A stretch of 64,000 nt of DNA from Collybia mongolica (lineage: Eukaryota > Basidiomycota > Agaricomycetes > Agaricales > Clitocybaceae): positions 3,472,001-3,536,000 of the forward strand of contig JAAXNY010000009.1 in the NCBI GenBank assembly GCA_013420905.1, written 5' to 3'. The translations under genes were made by a program, and so were the position numbers. Every line of letters starts with the position of its first letter. The first letter of the stretch is position 1. Below the pieces are notes generated by a model. It made no database searches and was not told the DNA's origin. It was given only the letters and a program-made list of their open reading frames with translations. This document shows positions 1 through 10,543 of the stretch, in pieces.

Positions 1-119
1 CGTTCGACCTCGGCGAAGGTGACCCTGGAAAACCCAAGCATAGAAAATAAAGTAGCCTTGTCGTCAATATAATCCATTATGAGCGAGTAGAGTTCCAAAG
101 CAAACCTGGATTCCGCCAT
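1..119 (-). CDS. F-box-like protein, 5' end only (runs off the left edge)
   Basis: The first 39 codons of a minus-strand gene begin at the ATG at 119-117 and run off the window. The peptide contains LELYSLIMDYIDDKATLFSM, which matches the N-terminal part of two complete proteins in this window (29475-30592 and 42158-43272), where the same place reads LELYPHIIDYIDDTATLLSM. Those have the short helical IPLEL...I..Y.D...LLSML...K signature of the F-box-like domain common in agaricomycetes, which recruits Skp1 in SCF ubiquitin ligases. Family membership is seen in the sequence; the SCF role is inferred from the family. This copy has a shorter leader before the motif than the other two. The rest of the protein is not in the window, so intactness cannot be judged. 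Confidence 0.6.
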   Translation of the reverse strand, partial: MAESRFALELYSLIMDYIDDKATLFSMLGFSRVTFAEVE

Positions 120-564
120 CGTGACTGTCTGAGCGGTGTCGTAAGGCTTGACGTATTTTCGTAAGATTAGCTTCGAGAAGAAGCTTTGACGTACGTGAGG
201 TTACTCTCAATGGACAGATCTCTGCGCTCTATCGACACCTGGCGGCCATTTGTTGAAGTTGAGGTCGAGCTTAGGGGTGGGAAATTTATTTGATGTCCAA
301 ATCTATGGCAACGCCAAATAAATAATCGTCCTCCTGACCTCCTCTGAATGAGGGACATGACTCGGGTCAGACCGTAATGCAATCCAACGTCGCGCAACGG
401 GGTATACCTTTGGATAATAGCGGTGGTTGAATGATACCAGGGTAATCCGCCTTTCTCTCTCAGACTATTGAGTGTACTGACGCGCAGACACAGAACAAAC
501 CCTGGAATCAGCAATTTCACCCACAATTTCTCACTATTCTGAAGCTTGATTGACCCTTTCCAAA
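120..564. other. Divergent intergenic region
   Basis: This 445-bp gap separates the minus-strand F-box-like gene from the plus-strand HAD-like gene, so it probably carries both promoters. No TATA box, repeat or convincing coding stretch was recognised. An open frame on the minus strand (167-577) shows no family features and overlaps the HAD start. Confidence 0.4.
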
Positions 565-1188
565 ATGTCTCCTCCATACCTTTTTATCTGCGATCACGAC
601 GGTGTTCTTGCTGATGCCAAGTACCCCATATACCCACATATGAGGGCCATTCTCCTCGAATTTAAACAGAGAAACCCACACGTCACTTTCGCCGTAGCGT
701 CCGCGAACCCATGTTCTGCGGAATATCTTGCCCGTTTGGGGCTTGACGACATCTTCGACACGATATGGAGTCACCGGTGCAAGTATTCCGGATTCAAGAC
801 GTCCGTTGTCACATGCACACGGAGCGTTCCTCGATCACGCCCCAAACTCTGTCTATGGCCATCAAAACGCCTGAAGGTGGACGTGACGGTGTGGCCGCTG
901 GATTCTGCCGAAGAAGATATCTGGGCATGTGCTGCCCGTGGGGAGGAGCTTCGGAACGTCAAGGAAATCATGATACCCTATCTCCTGCGGCATTATGCTC
1001 ATATCCCCGCCGAAAACATCGTGTTTTTTGATGATTTGGTAGAGAACACGCAAAGTGTGGAGAGGATGCTGGGTGTAGCAGGAATCCTGGTGGATGCAAA
1101 GTTTGGATTAGACCTTGATAAATTAGATGAGGGCCTCCAGCGAATAGCAGAGGCGGCCGCCGCCGTCGCCGCCGGAAAATGGAGCTAG
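565..1188 (+). CDS. HAD-superfamily hydrolase-like protein
   Basis: Single-exon frame of 207 residues. The start was placed at the ATG at 565 (context CAAAATGTC) rather than an in-frame ATG five codons upstream, because the conserved part begins right after it. HAD motif I is visible as CDHDGV (nucleophile Asp10, acid/base Asp12). A motif II-like stretch VASANP follows near residue 50, and a motif IV-like VFFDD lies near residue 155, followed by an alpha/beta segment. This order and spacing resemble the small magnesium-dependent phosphatase (MDP-1/acid phosphatase) branch of HAD proteins. The substrate cannot be told. The middle (about residues 70-115) is arginine- and tryptophan-rich and unlike the rest; it may hide an unrecognised intron or sequence drift. 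The family call rests on motifs I and IV. Confidence 0.65.
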   Translation: MSPPYLFICDHDGVLADAKYPIYPHMRAILLEFKQRNPHVTFAVASANPCSAEYLARLGLDDIFDTIWSHRCKYSGFKTSVVTCTRSVPRSRPKLCLWPSKRLKVDVTVWPLDSAEEDIWACAARGEELRNVKEIMIPYLLRHYAHIPAENIVFFDDLVENTQSVERMLGVAGILVDAKFGLDLDKLDEGLQRIAEAAAAVAAGKWS

Positions 1189-1857
1189 GAGGCTCTCTGG
1201 ATAATCTTCGACACGACAAAAGGGTTGAGATTAGGTTGGCGTTTCGACCTGGGTGGTACTTTAATATCAACATTTACCATCTCATTTGCACCCTAGATGG
1301 CCCACCACATATCAACAACGCAAAGGAAATATCTGCGGTGGATAAGTCTTCCTATGGCCTTCGTCCAGCACCGATGCGTCGCTACCTCGCCAGAGTAGAA
1401 GTTAGTGTTCGATTCATACCTAGGGTTAGTTATCTCACGCAACGACGAACTATGCAATAACAAGATATTCGACTTGATAGAGTACATCTCCCAGTACATA
1501 CTTTAGGATTCAACATTCCTAGTTATAGACGTTAAGATTATTTTAGTAGTAGTTGTAAGTCCTGATAACGTCTCGTTGTAAACGTCCTGCCACTCTACCT
1601 TTCTTTGACACTGGCCCCATGACAATTCAAATCTGTATCCAACAACAATTCGTGGTGTTAAGGTTATGATTGGGTTGCGAAGTCCGAAAGTAATGGATTT
1701 TTATATTTACTGACAGTACACTGCCTCAATTTCGCCCGTGACCATCCATTTATAACGTGACATATCTGTTATTTTTCGAACAACCTATTTCGTTTCACGG
1801 TCGCTTCTCCAGCTCGAAAGCTAACCTCTTCTTTGGCCCGGGGACGACGTCGTGCCA
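1189..1857. other. Intergenic region, no gene seen
   Basis: AT-rich 670-bp spacer between two plus-strand genes. It should hold the 3' end of the HAD-like transcript and the promoter of the alpha/beta-hydrolase gene. No repeats or RNA gene were recognised. Confidence 0.4.
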
Positions 1858-3815
1858 ATGATAGGGAATAGTCTTCTCGAGTACGTCTTTATCAGAATAT
1901 GCATCGCAGGCCTTCGCCTCGTCGCTCCAGCAAGCATCCTCTACCTTGGAATAAGTGCACTAGGAGGGACGTTCCTCATCTCGAAATGGCTGGGCCTCGT
2001 TGCTATCGCTGAAGCAGGGTTCTACTTGGCTGTTTACTTGCCTCGGAAGAAGGGTCTCCAAGCGGTGCGTCGTTATGAAACATCCCAATCGTCGACTCTC
2101 TGATTTGAAAATCGTAGCCTCCCAGACATGCACCGCCCCCATTGACAAAACCCCAGCGACAGGCACTCTTCGAGAAGTGCGCATCTGACATAGAAACCAT
2201 CCGACACCTGCAGAGCGACCCGTATCCAACTGGGTGGTTTCTGCCACCCAACCAAACCATGAAACGCGAGGATGCCGTTGATTGGCTCCTGTGGGCCCTG
2301 TTTTCGAGCGAACGCGATGAGGCGTTAGAGGAGTGGACAGAAGAGCTGGACGGGTATCTGAAGATGGTGGAGGAAATGCTGGGGCGGAAGCTGGAAGAGG
2401 GCAGGGGCGAGGGTGTGCGCAGCATGAGGTTGACGTTCGATCCCGTCAGGGTAGCACATAGGCCATTGATCTGGTACTCAGTGAGTGCCCTTCTGAATAT
2501 CAGTTATTCCGTTACTCAGTGATCGGCAGATTGTTGGTTTAGTCGACGGGATTACGTCTCTCTCGCTGCTAATGATGGGATTTAAGCACTACTCTTCTCC
2601 CAAATGGTTCCAGATGTTCCCTCCCAGACCTCTCCTCACTCTCTTCTCCCGTTGCGCAGAGATACCCCCCGATGTTTTGCTGCCATACTGGTATCGTCCT
2701 CATAGGTCAACCAAGAAACAACCCATCCTTTTTATACATGGAATCGGAGTACGTCGTCCCACTACCACTCAACTCATTCCTAATCACGTTCATTTGCTCA
2801 GATAGGCTTACACCCCTACATACCCTTCATCCGCGAGATCATCGCCCGCGACCCAGACGTGGGCATCCTGCTTATCGAGCTCCTACCTATAAGCATGCAC
2901 ATCACCGCCCAGCCCGTCCCCCCACGACCACTCATCCTCAAATCTATCAACGACATCCTTACATCACTCAACCTCCCGCGCGTCGTGCTCGCAGCACACT
3001 CCTACGGCACCTACGTCAGCGCATACATCCTGCGGCCCGCCACACACAGCGACGCCAGCTCAGAGGTGCACGAGCAGCACCTCGCGCTCGCGGGGAAGAT
3101 CTCACACACGGTGCTCATCGACCCGATCCCCATCTTGCTGCACCTCCACTCCGTCGCGTACAACTTCCTCTATCGCGTCCCGCGCTCCGCGGCTGAGTGG
3201 CAGCTGTGGTATTTTGCAAGCCGTGATGCGGACGTGGGGCGTACTTTGGGCCGCGCATTCTTCTGGGAGGAGGGCGGGCTGTGGGGGGATGACTTGGCGC
3301 GGTATATGGGCTCGGTGGGCGTCGTGGATGAGGACCCGAGTGTGTATGAGGAAGGAGAGGGAGAGGTGGCAAGGCTGTTGAGGGCACCGAGGGGTAGGAA
3401 TCTGGCGATTGTGCTGGCGGGAAAGGACCAGATTGTCCCTGCAGAGACAGTGAGGCGGTATCTGACAGGAGAGCCGGAACCCTCAGCTAGGTGGGTGGGG
3501 AGAGGATGGAAGACACCCATGATGTCGCCAGAGTCGTCGTCCTCGCCCATACCAGGAGCGGGTACATCTTCTTTGTCGTTGCCTACAGAACTCCCATCAC
3601 CATCCACGTCGACTCTACCCAGTCGGATAGTGGGGCAATCTAGTGGTTATGACAGTGGATACGGCACACTTCGTAAAACCGTGGGGGAGGACTCGGACCC
3701 GGGGGGAGAGCTAGAGGTGTTGTTTTATCCGGACTTGGACCATGCGACTGTGTTTGATACGAAGGAGAGGAGAGGGCGGATCGTGGATGTGTTGGATAGA
3801 TATGTGCGTGGGTAG
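1858..3815 (+). CDS. Membrane-anchored alpha/beta-hydrolase
   Basis: Four exons by frame continuity: 1858-2064, 2118-2480, 2530-2748 and 2802-3815 (600 residues; introns of 53, 49 and 53 nt, all phase 0). The N-terminal 60 residues are strongly hydrophobic (two likely membrane helices), followed by a charged linker. The hydrolase core begins with LFIHGIGIGL, an oxyanion-type HGxG region. The nucleophile elbow is AAHSYGT (Ser330). A likely catalytic Asp is in AGKDQIV (Asp472) and a likely His in DLDHATV (His577), giving the usual Ser-Asp-His order. A Ser/Thr/Pro-rich insert of about 75 residues lies between Asp and His. Fungal proteins with this layout are annotated only as alpha/beta-hydrolases, and the substrate is unknown. 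The ATG at 1858 is the first in frame, just downstream of an in-frame GTG. Confidence 0.85.
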
Positions 3816-6084
3816 ATGGCTCTGGGTGGCCTAGGTCGAGGTGTATATCGAGGTTCGGGCTTATATGTATATAAGGTGGGTTTTTGGAGGCTTAGTTCGC
3901 GAGTTTGGTCTGACCATGTGAAGGATTTATGTAGGTTAGATGTGTGTATAATTCGATTGGGTTTAAGACACGCTTTTGGTACCGATGCTGCCAGCTTTGT
4001 CGGCCTACGCGGGGATTGTGTGAGTTGATGACCAGTGCAGTATCTCCGAACACAAAGCGACATTCGGGCTCTCCGAGTCTGGTATTCTTTATCACTCTGG
4101 GTCCTGGGATCCGTTTATCTCGCTCTGTCCCGATGTAAAGGTAAGCATTCAATTTCTTACAGTTGGGACGCATCTGGTGTACTCACTCAATCGCCCAGGG
4201 AGATCCGTAAGTGTTTTTATGCTTGTGTCAGCCCTCAGCAAATGGCTTCAATGGTAGCGTTTTCCTGGGCTTTGGGTATGCGTCATGTGGGGTAAACCTA
4301 ACCCTAGGGCATGGTTACCACATTCAGTGATTCAAAAAACTGCACCACGCTCGAAATATACCTCATATACGCGACAAAATCTCTCAGTCCTACCATCTCA
4401 CAAACACAAGGGCAATTACAATTTCTCTCCCTTACAAATTTACAAACACACCGAAGTTCGAACCATCCTGCCGATGCAACTCCCTTCCTCTATCTTCAAT
4501 TCTGCACGGCCCCATCTACCTTTAACGTACCCAGACTTCGCATCCCTCCCAATATATATCACACGTCGACCTCTGTCCACTATCGTTGGGGGAGTGGGGG
4601 CCTCTCCACCCACAATCATTAGTGTGCCATACCCACCTCCCACATCGTAGATGGGCCATCTGAAGTACATGAAGGAAGTTGGCCATGTGGCCCAAGGCAC
4701 TAGGGCGCCCATCACTATACAGTAATATCCCTTATAGGAGTCTCCAGGGGGCAATAATATAACATTAAATTAAATTTTTAAAAAAGCCTACCTCCCTAGT
4801 TTCACCATCAGCTCGGGGACGAACCCGGAACCACTCTGCGCCGGCCGCAATACCAAGAGTGATGATATGCTCCTGATCACTTCCCCACTAGGTGATTTCT
4901 ATGCTCCAAGTTACTCGAAAGTACTGTAGGGCATTCGCCTTCCTGCAGTGGGAATACCCAACTGGCACTATCGCTCCTTCTGGGCGCGTCCGATAGGTGC
5001 CGTCGCTTGACTTGCAACACATCATTTCGGCCATCGGGGCGTAGTTGTTCAAAGCATAGGGACTCTGCATGTTGAATATCTGGCAAGGGCGCCACCCATC
5101 TGTACCCTGAAGATGTAAGGATCGGTTCCCATCCTCAATAAAAATCATTCCATCCACTACAGGCAGAGACCACGCATATTGCTTCTTGGAATGGCGCCCG
5201 GGTCTGATCTTCGAGTTTTGGGCGTACGACGTTGTTAGGGGATTTCCAGCAATCCTGGGCCAATGCTGGTTCACTGTGGTCGTGAATATACTTTTCGCAA
5301 CATAATACCATTAATCCCGCAGCCCTGACGTGTGTGTTACCCCACTGCGATACCTGAGGCTACATCGGGCCGAATTCTCTGTGCTCAAGTGGTTGACAGC
5401 GATTGATTGTCTGTACCGTGCTTCCACGACTCCCATTCCCCGCCTAGGTTGAACTGTCGGATTGTCGACTTGTTCTGTCCGTAAGTATTATTTCCAGTCA
5501 CGTTACGCTGAAAATGATGCTAGGAATCTCGGAAATAGCGCCTAAAAGTGGGGATCGCTTAGTATGAGTAGTTCTAATTAGGCTTCAAGATGACGAGGTC
5601 GGAGATTGTTTATGTCGGGTCGGGGCAGGTACCGCATCGATTCCAACGTCAACTTTTAACGACGATAGACGACGAGTATGAAGCTTCAGACCCAAGACTC
5701 CGATCCTCTCGTCGTCGGCGCGCGCGCGCGGCACTATGAAACAACCATGCTTACCCGAATCCAGGACCATTGTTGACGTGAGATAAGGTCGACCCTTCGG
5801 ACACGATATATCACCTGGAAAATATTCTCATTCTTTAAACGAAACGCAATTGCGCCCGACCTATGGCTTTTTTCCCCTAACCGCCATCATGTTTGCAATT
5901 CGCCTAACCTGGCGAGACAGACCGGTTCGCCAAAGGGATGCAAGCTATCACGTTGGTATGAACAAAGCAAGGGGATGTCAGAAAAAAAATTAAGGATACC
6001 GGGTCGAATTTTTTTTTAAGCCATCGAGGAGGGGACTAACTAACTACCTGTGGGAACTAATTGCCATATTAGGAAGGTAGAACA
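3816..6084. other. Gene-poor region with one unassigned open frame
   Basis: About 2.3 kb with no gene that can be supported. The longest plausible piece is a minus-strand frame at 4888-5274 (128 codons) with several cysteines and a protein-like stretch around GTDGWRPCQIF, but no family was recognised and no flanking exons could be built. It could be a decayed gene. The 5940-6020 stretch has short A and T runs. Confidence 0.35.
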
Positions 6085-7068
6085 TCAAGCCCTTGCCCGT
6101 CGTTTCGCCGCTCGTCTCTGACCTCCACCGCTCGCCTCACAGGCTTCGCAAATCCACGAATTGATGCTATATTCAAGCTGAACGCACCTTAGGTGGTACT
6201 GAAACCCTAATCAGTAAGTCTTGCTTTTCTCTTGAATGAGTATTTGACTGACCCAACCCGTTTCACATCCAGCACGGCGGCACATGATGACGTCCCTGTT
6301 GTTCGTTATCTCACTCTCCGATACAGCCTGCCCACATGTACACACCGCTAGCATGGAATGCAAGTCACGGGTTTTGCGCTTTCGCCCAGCTCGTGTCTCC
6401 GGAGCGTCGACAGTGAACTGGTTCTCAGCTGAGGCATCAACGCGTGGAATGGGAGATGCTGGCGAAGGAACTGGTGAAGGCATTAGGGGGCTCAACATGG
6501 CGGCGGGACTTCCAAGTATACTTGAAGGATCTTCAAGTTGAATCGACGTTGAGCATCGTGGTATGTCCCCATTTTCAAAATTTGACCCGTTGCGAGCGCT
6601 AACTTGACCCTCGTCGGATAGGTATTCCAGATCCTCCTCTTCTTGCGCACCAATCTCCTCATCCCTACTCTCGCTACTGCTTTCATCGTCGGCCACGTTC
6701 TCGATGTCCTGGCCAGACTGACTGACAGTCTCCAAATCCAATATCTCGTTGTCATCCTCGTTGTCGTTAAGGTCCCTATTGCATTGTCAATCCTCCATAT
6801 AGTGTGTAGATAAGAAAAACTTGCCGTAATACCAGACGTGAGCTATGAGCTTCCGAAATCACCAACCCTGATGTCCCCTTTCCCTTGGACTTGCGTGGTG
6901 GTAGTTCTGTATGCCAACCTTTCCAACATTGATTTGGGTTTCGCAATCTGGACAGAGTACATAACCATCCGTTACAGTCAGTTCTGGGGGCTCCTCCGAA
7001 TCCTGTTTAAGTTCCAAGCCTGGTGAACACTTAATGCAAGGATCACGGGGTTGATCTCACTAAGGACA
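6085..7068 (-). CDS. Basidiomycete protein with N-terminal CxxC modules and C-terminal PHD-like finger
   Basis: Three exons were recognised on the minus strand: from about 7068 down to 6863, then 6775-6253, then 6198-6085 (introns of 87 and 54 nt). The first encodes CIKC and CPDC pairs followed by INVGKVGIQN. The middle exon is acidic and Ser/Pro-rich. The C-terminal module spans the last intron: CTCGQAV, then MCRRAGCETGW joined to YHLRC and WICEACEASG, a cysteine/histidine series resembling a PHD-type zinc finger, ending in a basic tail. This two-module layout recurs in uncharacterised agaricomycete proteins (recalled, not searched). Function is unknown; nucleic-acid or histone binding is a guess. 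The 5' end is uncertain: the best ATG (7068) is one frame off the CxxC module, across a run of four C at 7047-7050, so this copy may be broken or have an undetected first exon. Confidence 0.5.
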
Positions 7069-7202
7069 TAACGCTCTTGATGCGCCCAGAGTGCTTGGTG
7101 CCTTTTTGCCGAATGGGGGATGGTTGCGCCCTTCCTTCTCAATCCATCGACCCTCCAGGTTCAAAACCACGTGACATTCCAAAAAAATTTTAAGCGACTT
7201 CT

Positions 7203-7250
7203 GGCTGGACTATGGTGCAAACCACTTAGTCACCACCAATTTTGTGCAAC
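7203..7250 (+). repeat. Left terminal inverted repeat of the DDE transposon
   Basis: Starts GGCTGGAC and contains TATGGTGCAAACCACTTAG followed by TCACCACCAA. The reverse complement of 10325-10375 has nearly the same sequence, with a few substitutions and a short indel near the outer end. Confidence 0.75.
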
Positions 7251-7460
7251 CAGTGGTGCTCCTTCGACTCTTGCCCAAATTCTTATTCATCTGGCAGAAA
7301 TGCTGTATTTGATCATCGGAACATTTCTACCAGAGCGTTTGTCGAAAAACTTAAAACTGACTGAGATACAAATTTGGTACCGTCCGAAATTGGCGTATTA
7401 CTATATTAGGCAGGTGACGTAATAAGATATGATATGATAATCGGTACTGATTAATCAAAT

Positions 7461-10108
7461 TCAAGGTGAGTGCTCGCGAGCACGCCGGTGCGACTTGTAT
7501 TTTCTTGAGCTGAATTGACGAACCTTGAATTGAGCGTCTTTGGCAGACAGACCATCCCGATATGCATTCATCCAACGCACTGTTCGGTGCTCCCATTTTC
7601 GTATCATCTCTTTATCAACAGAGGCAAGAGCCTTTGGAAGGTTTTCTTGAAGGGTTGTGAACGTGTAATCGCAGTGTTCACGCAACCACTTCTTCACTGC
7701 ACCCCAGAAGAACTCAATAAAGTTGAGTTCACAGTGAAATTTGGGCAGAAAAATGCAGAGGTGTCCCGCTTTTTCAATAACCTCCTGAACCAATGATTTC
7801 TGCTCCTTGAAATCAGGTTGAAGCTCGAGAATGCGTGTGGCACAGCAAGAGGTTGCATCAGGCTCACACCCGTTTTTGCACTCCATCTTAAGGCCGGGGG
7901 TCCACAGATTCCGCTCAATCAAGACTTGCTTCATGCCTTTTGGCTCGTCTGGAAATTCGGGATGGTTGGCAGGAAAGATCATCTTTTGGATGACACGCTC
8001 ATTATTTTGCAAAAACCAGCCATCACGGAGATGTGCTTGCTTTCCCCCTGGCTTAAAATTCATGCGTTTAACCAAGAGAGCATCCGCAGCATAAACCGAG
8101 TGTCCTTGTGAGTTGTCGACCATTATTAATGCCTGATAGCCAGGACCATGTGCCGCCTCAAATGCCGGAATGATCTTTTCAGTCAGCTGTAAGAATATGA
8201 GTGTGGAAACTTGAGTTGTTAAAGCACTTGACCCACCTGTTTGACAAAAAGCTCCCCAGTCCAATATCCATCATAATTTTTGCCATATTCCAATGTTTGA
8301 CTCGCCTCCTTCAGCCATCCGACCGTTGAGCAAATAACCTCTGAGTGATGAATTCCTCTGCCTGCTCCCTTCTTCTTTAATGCGTACTCGCCATCCAGCA
8401 CCCAGCTCTTTTTTTTTCCATCATTTGCCTGAGCTGTCATCTCATCATGTGCGCACAGCACCAGTCGCCGCTCCACAAAGTTTGACGGAGGTTTGGTCAG
8501 CTCCGTCATCACATCTCCCACAACATACTCCACCAATCGTTGCCGGTGCTCCAACATCGCTGGCAAGAATCTCTCCTGGCGGTAAGCAACCACATCTGGT
8601 CTTTCGTGCCCATCAAAATACAATGCTTTCTTGTGCTCCATAAACCGGAACCCTTCTTGATGAAGAAACCGACGTGCAGTCTGGAGGCTGATACCCTTCT
8701 TGACCTTCAAGCAGATGCGAGGGAATAATTCAATCTCCATGTATCGCTTCAGGCTGCGGGGCATCTCTTCATCAACAATGTTCTGAAGGTATTTTCTTGC
8801 TGCATCTGGTATCATTTTTTGCTGACTGAAAGCCGCCAATTTTGCAGGATCAATTGCCCATTTATTCGAACGAACAAAGGACCGGAGCTCTGCCTTGATG
8901 GCTGGGTCACTCAGCAACGAAAATGCCTTGACGTGGTGTCCCCTGTCCGAGACCAGAAGTTCGCGAGACGTAACCCATTTCTTCACCCACCCACGAACAA
9001 GCCTTCCACCCCACTCAGCCGAGAACTTATGGCTCTCAGCTGCCTTCAAAGATGCATCCATCTTCTTGCACCCATTCCGAACCATCATATGCAAGCAACT
9101 CTCCATAGCCCGTGCTCGCCGAGCCTGTAAACCATTACGTCCTGCATCAAACGTGTCACAACGTTTCGAGTTGATAAGCTTCTGAATGGCTCCCAGTGCA
9201 ACCTTGGCCTCTTTTTGACGTTCTTCTTGGGCGATTTGACGTGCAACTCGGTATGGAATCGTGAGGCGGCGCCGCTTCAGGGGAGGGGGCGCTCGGACAC
9301 GGAAGATGGCATGGGTGGGGCCTGAGTCATCATCACTCTCGGGTTCGGAATCGTCAGAACCCGTGTCTGCTTCTGAACTCTCACTCTCGTCCGACCGATA
9401 TCCGGTAAAGATGTCTGGAGGTGTATCTTCCTGTGGGGGAGGAACCTGAGGCTCGGGTGCAGAACTTGGAGTATTGGTGGGTGCAGGCAAGGTTGCAGAT
9501 TTTGTGGGCCTCGGACGCAGGAAGCTTCGCATTAATGCAGCCGATTGACTGGTTTGGAATGGTAAGTCATGATGCTCAGTATCTCGACCGACAACTCACG
9601 ATTTTCGCAGTTCTTTGTCTTTCTCCTCCTTATCCCTTGCTGCCTTATCCTTCCTCTGTCGTGTTCGAACCAAGTCCCCTGTGTATCCAAATCCCCGCTT
9701 CTTCTCAGCTCTCTCCCAATCAACTCCCCCAATATCTGTCATTATCCTTTCATATGCCGTCACGGAGTCCATCTGCTTGCCAACCTGTGCCTGATGCACC
9801 ATGGTAACCACCTCCAAGATTTCATCTTCGTCAACCTCGGAGTATTCACTGCCAGTTTCCGATTCGTCCTCTTCAAGTAAAGCCCCATAGTTGCCACTCT
9901 CAGCTGGGCAATGATTGACAGTCCCATCCCAATTGCATTCACCATCCTCGGAGTCGGAGGCTTGCGTCAAATCAATCCGAGGGGTTACTGAACCCAAATT
10001 GGCCTCTGGTGATGGTGCTCGTGGATCTCTTGCTTGAGTGGTTGGCCATCTCTTCAGACGAGTGTTTGCAATGGATTGCTGTTGCTGCTTCTTCCGGCGA
10101 GACGACAT
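7461..10108 (-). CDS. DDE transposase (IS630/Tc1-mariner-like superfamily)
   Basis: Three exons on the minus strand: 10108-9600, 9548-8237 and 8186-7461 (848 residues; introns 51 and 50 nt). The start is the ATG at 10108 (MSSRRKK); an in-frame ATG four codons upstream is possible. The N-terminal third is acidic, Pro/Ser-rich and probably disordered, then a basic patch near residue 260. The catalytic triad is seen as Asp538 in CAHDEM, Asp631 in MVDNSQGH and Glu765 in CELNFIEFFW, the order and context of DDE_3-type transposases. A CKNGC...CC cluster lies between the second Asp and the Glu. It would cut and rejoin the element ends in the nucleus. The frame is unbroken and all catalytic residues are present, so the enzyme may be active. 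Superfamily assignment is from motifs; the exact clade was not determined. Confidence 0.85.
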
Positions 10109-10324
10109 GGGTGCCAGCAAGGAGATCTGGCCTCAAACTCAAACCAAACTTCAACAGGTACTAGTGCTACACGAGTACACTACCGTTCTTCACGAAATTA
10201 TCCGTAGGATGGCCAAGACTGCACGAGGCGCACTCCCTTAGCCTTATTTAGTTATCGGGCTCAGCGGCACGTCGGGAATCAGCACGTGGGGGGTTGACTT
10301 TTTTTTGCCCCGCCGAATTGGCGT

Positions 10325-10375
10325 CTGCACCACATTGGTGGTGACTAAGTGTTTTGCACCATAACTAACCAGCCC
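10325..10375 (-). repeat. Right terminal inverted repeat of the DDE transposon
   Basis: Reverse-complement partner of 7203-7250. Read on the minus strand from 10374 it starts GGCTGGTTAG and continues TATGGTGCAAAACACTTAG then TCACCACCAA. Confidence 0.75.
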
Positions 10376-10543
10376 TATATGATGAATTGAGCACGTGACA
10401 TCCCCTTGGAACAAAGGCAATAAATATTTTATTAAAAATCTATGGACGGACTCTAGGCTATGTTAATGAGAGTGATAGTTATATCCTAGAAATAAGGAGA
10501 GGTCGTGTAGTGACCTATCAGTCACATATATAATGTGGTAAAA

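Larger units (their letters stand above)
7203..10375 (-). mobile_element. Complete DDE DNA transposon with terminal inverted repeats
   Basis: About 3.17 kb bounded by imperfect inverted repeats of roughly 48 bp (7203-7250 and 10325-10375). It encloses a single three-exon transposase gene read from right to left. Both ends and the gene appear intact, so the copy may be recent or active. A CACGTGACAT sequence lies a few bases outside both repeats, at 7169-7178 and 10393-10402, in the same orientation. It may be a target duplication, part of the true ends (CACGTG is a palindrome), or chance. No TA dinucleotide duplication typical of Tc1/mariner could be fixed, so exact ends are uncertain by about 35 bp. 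Confidence 0.75.
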
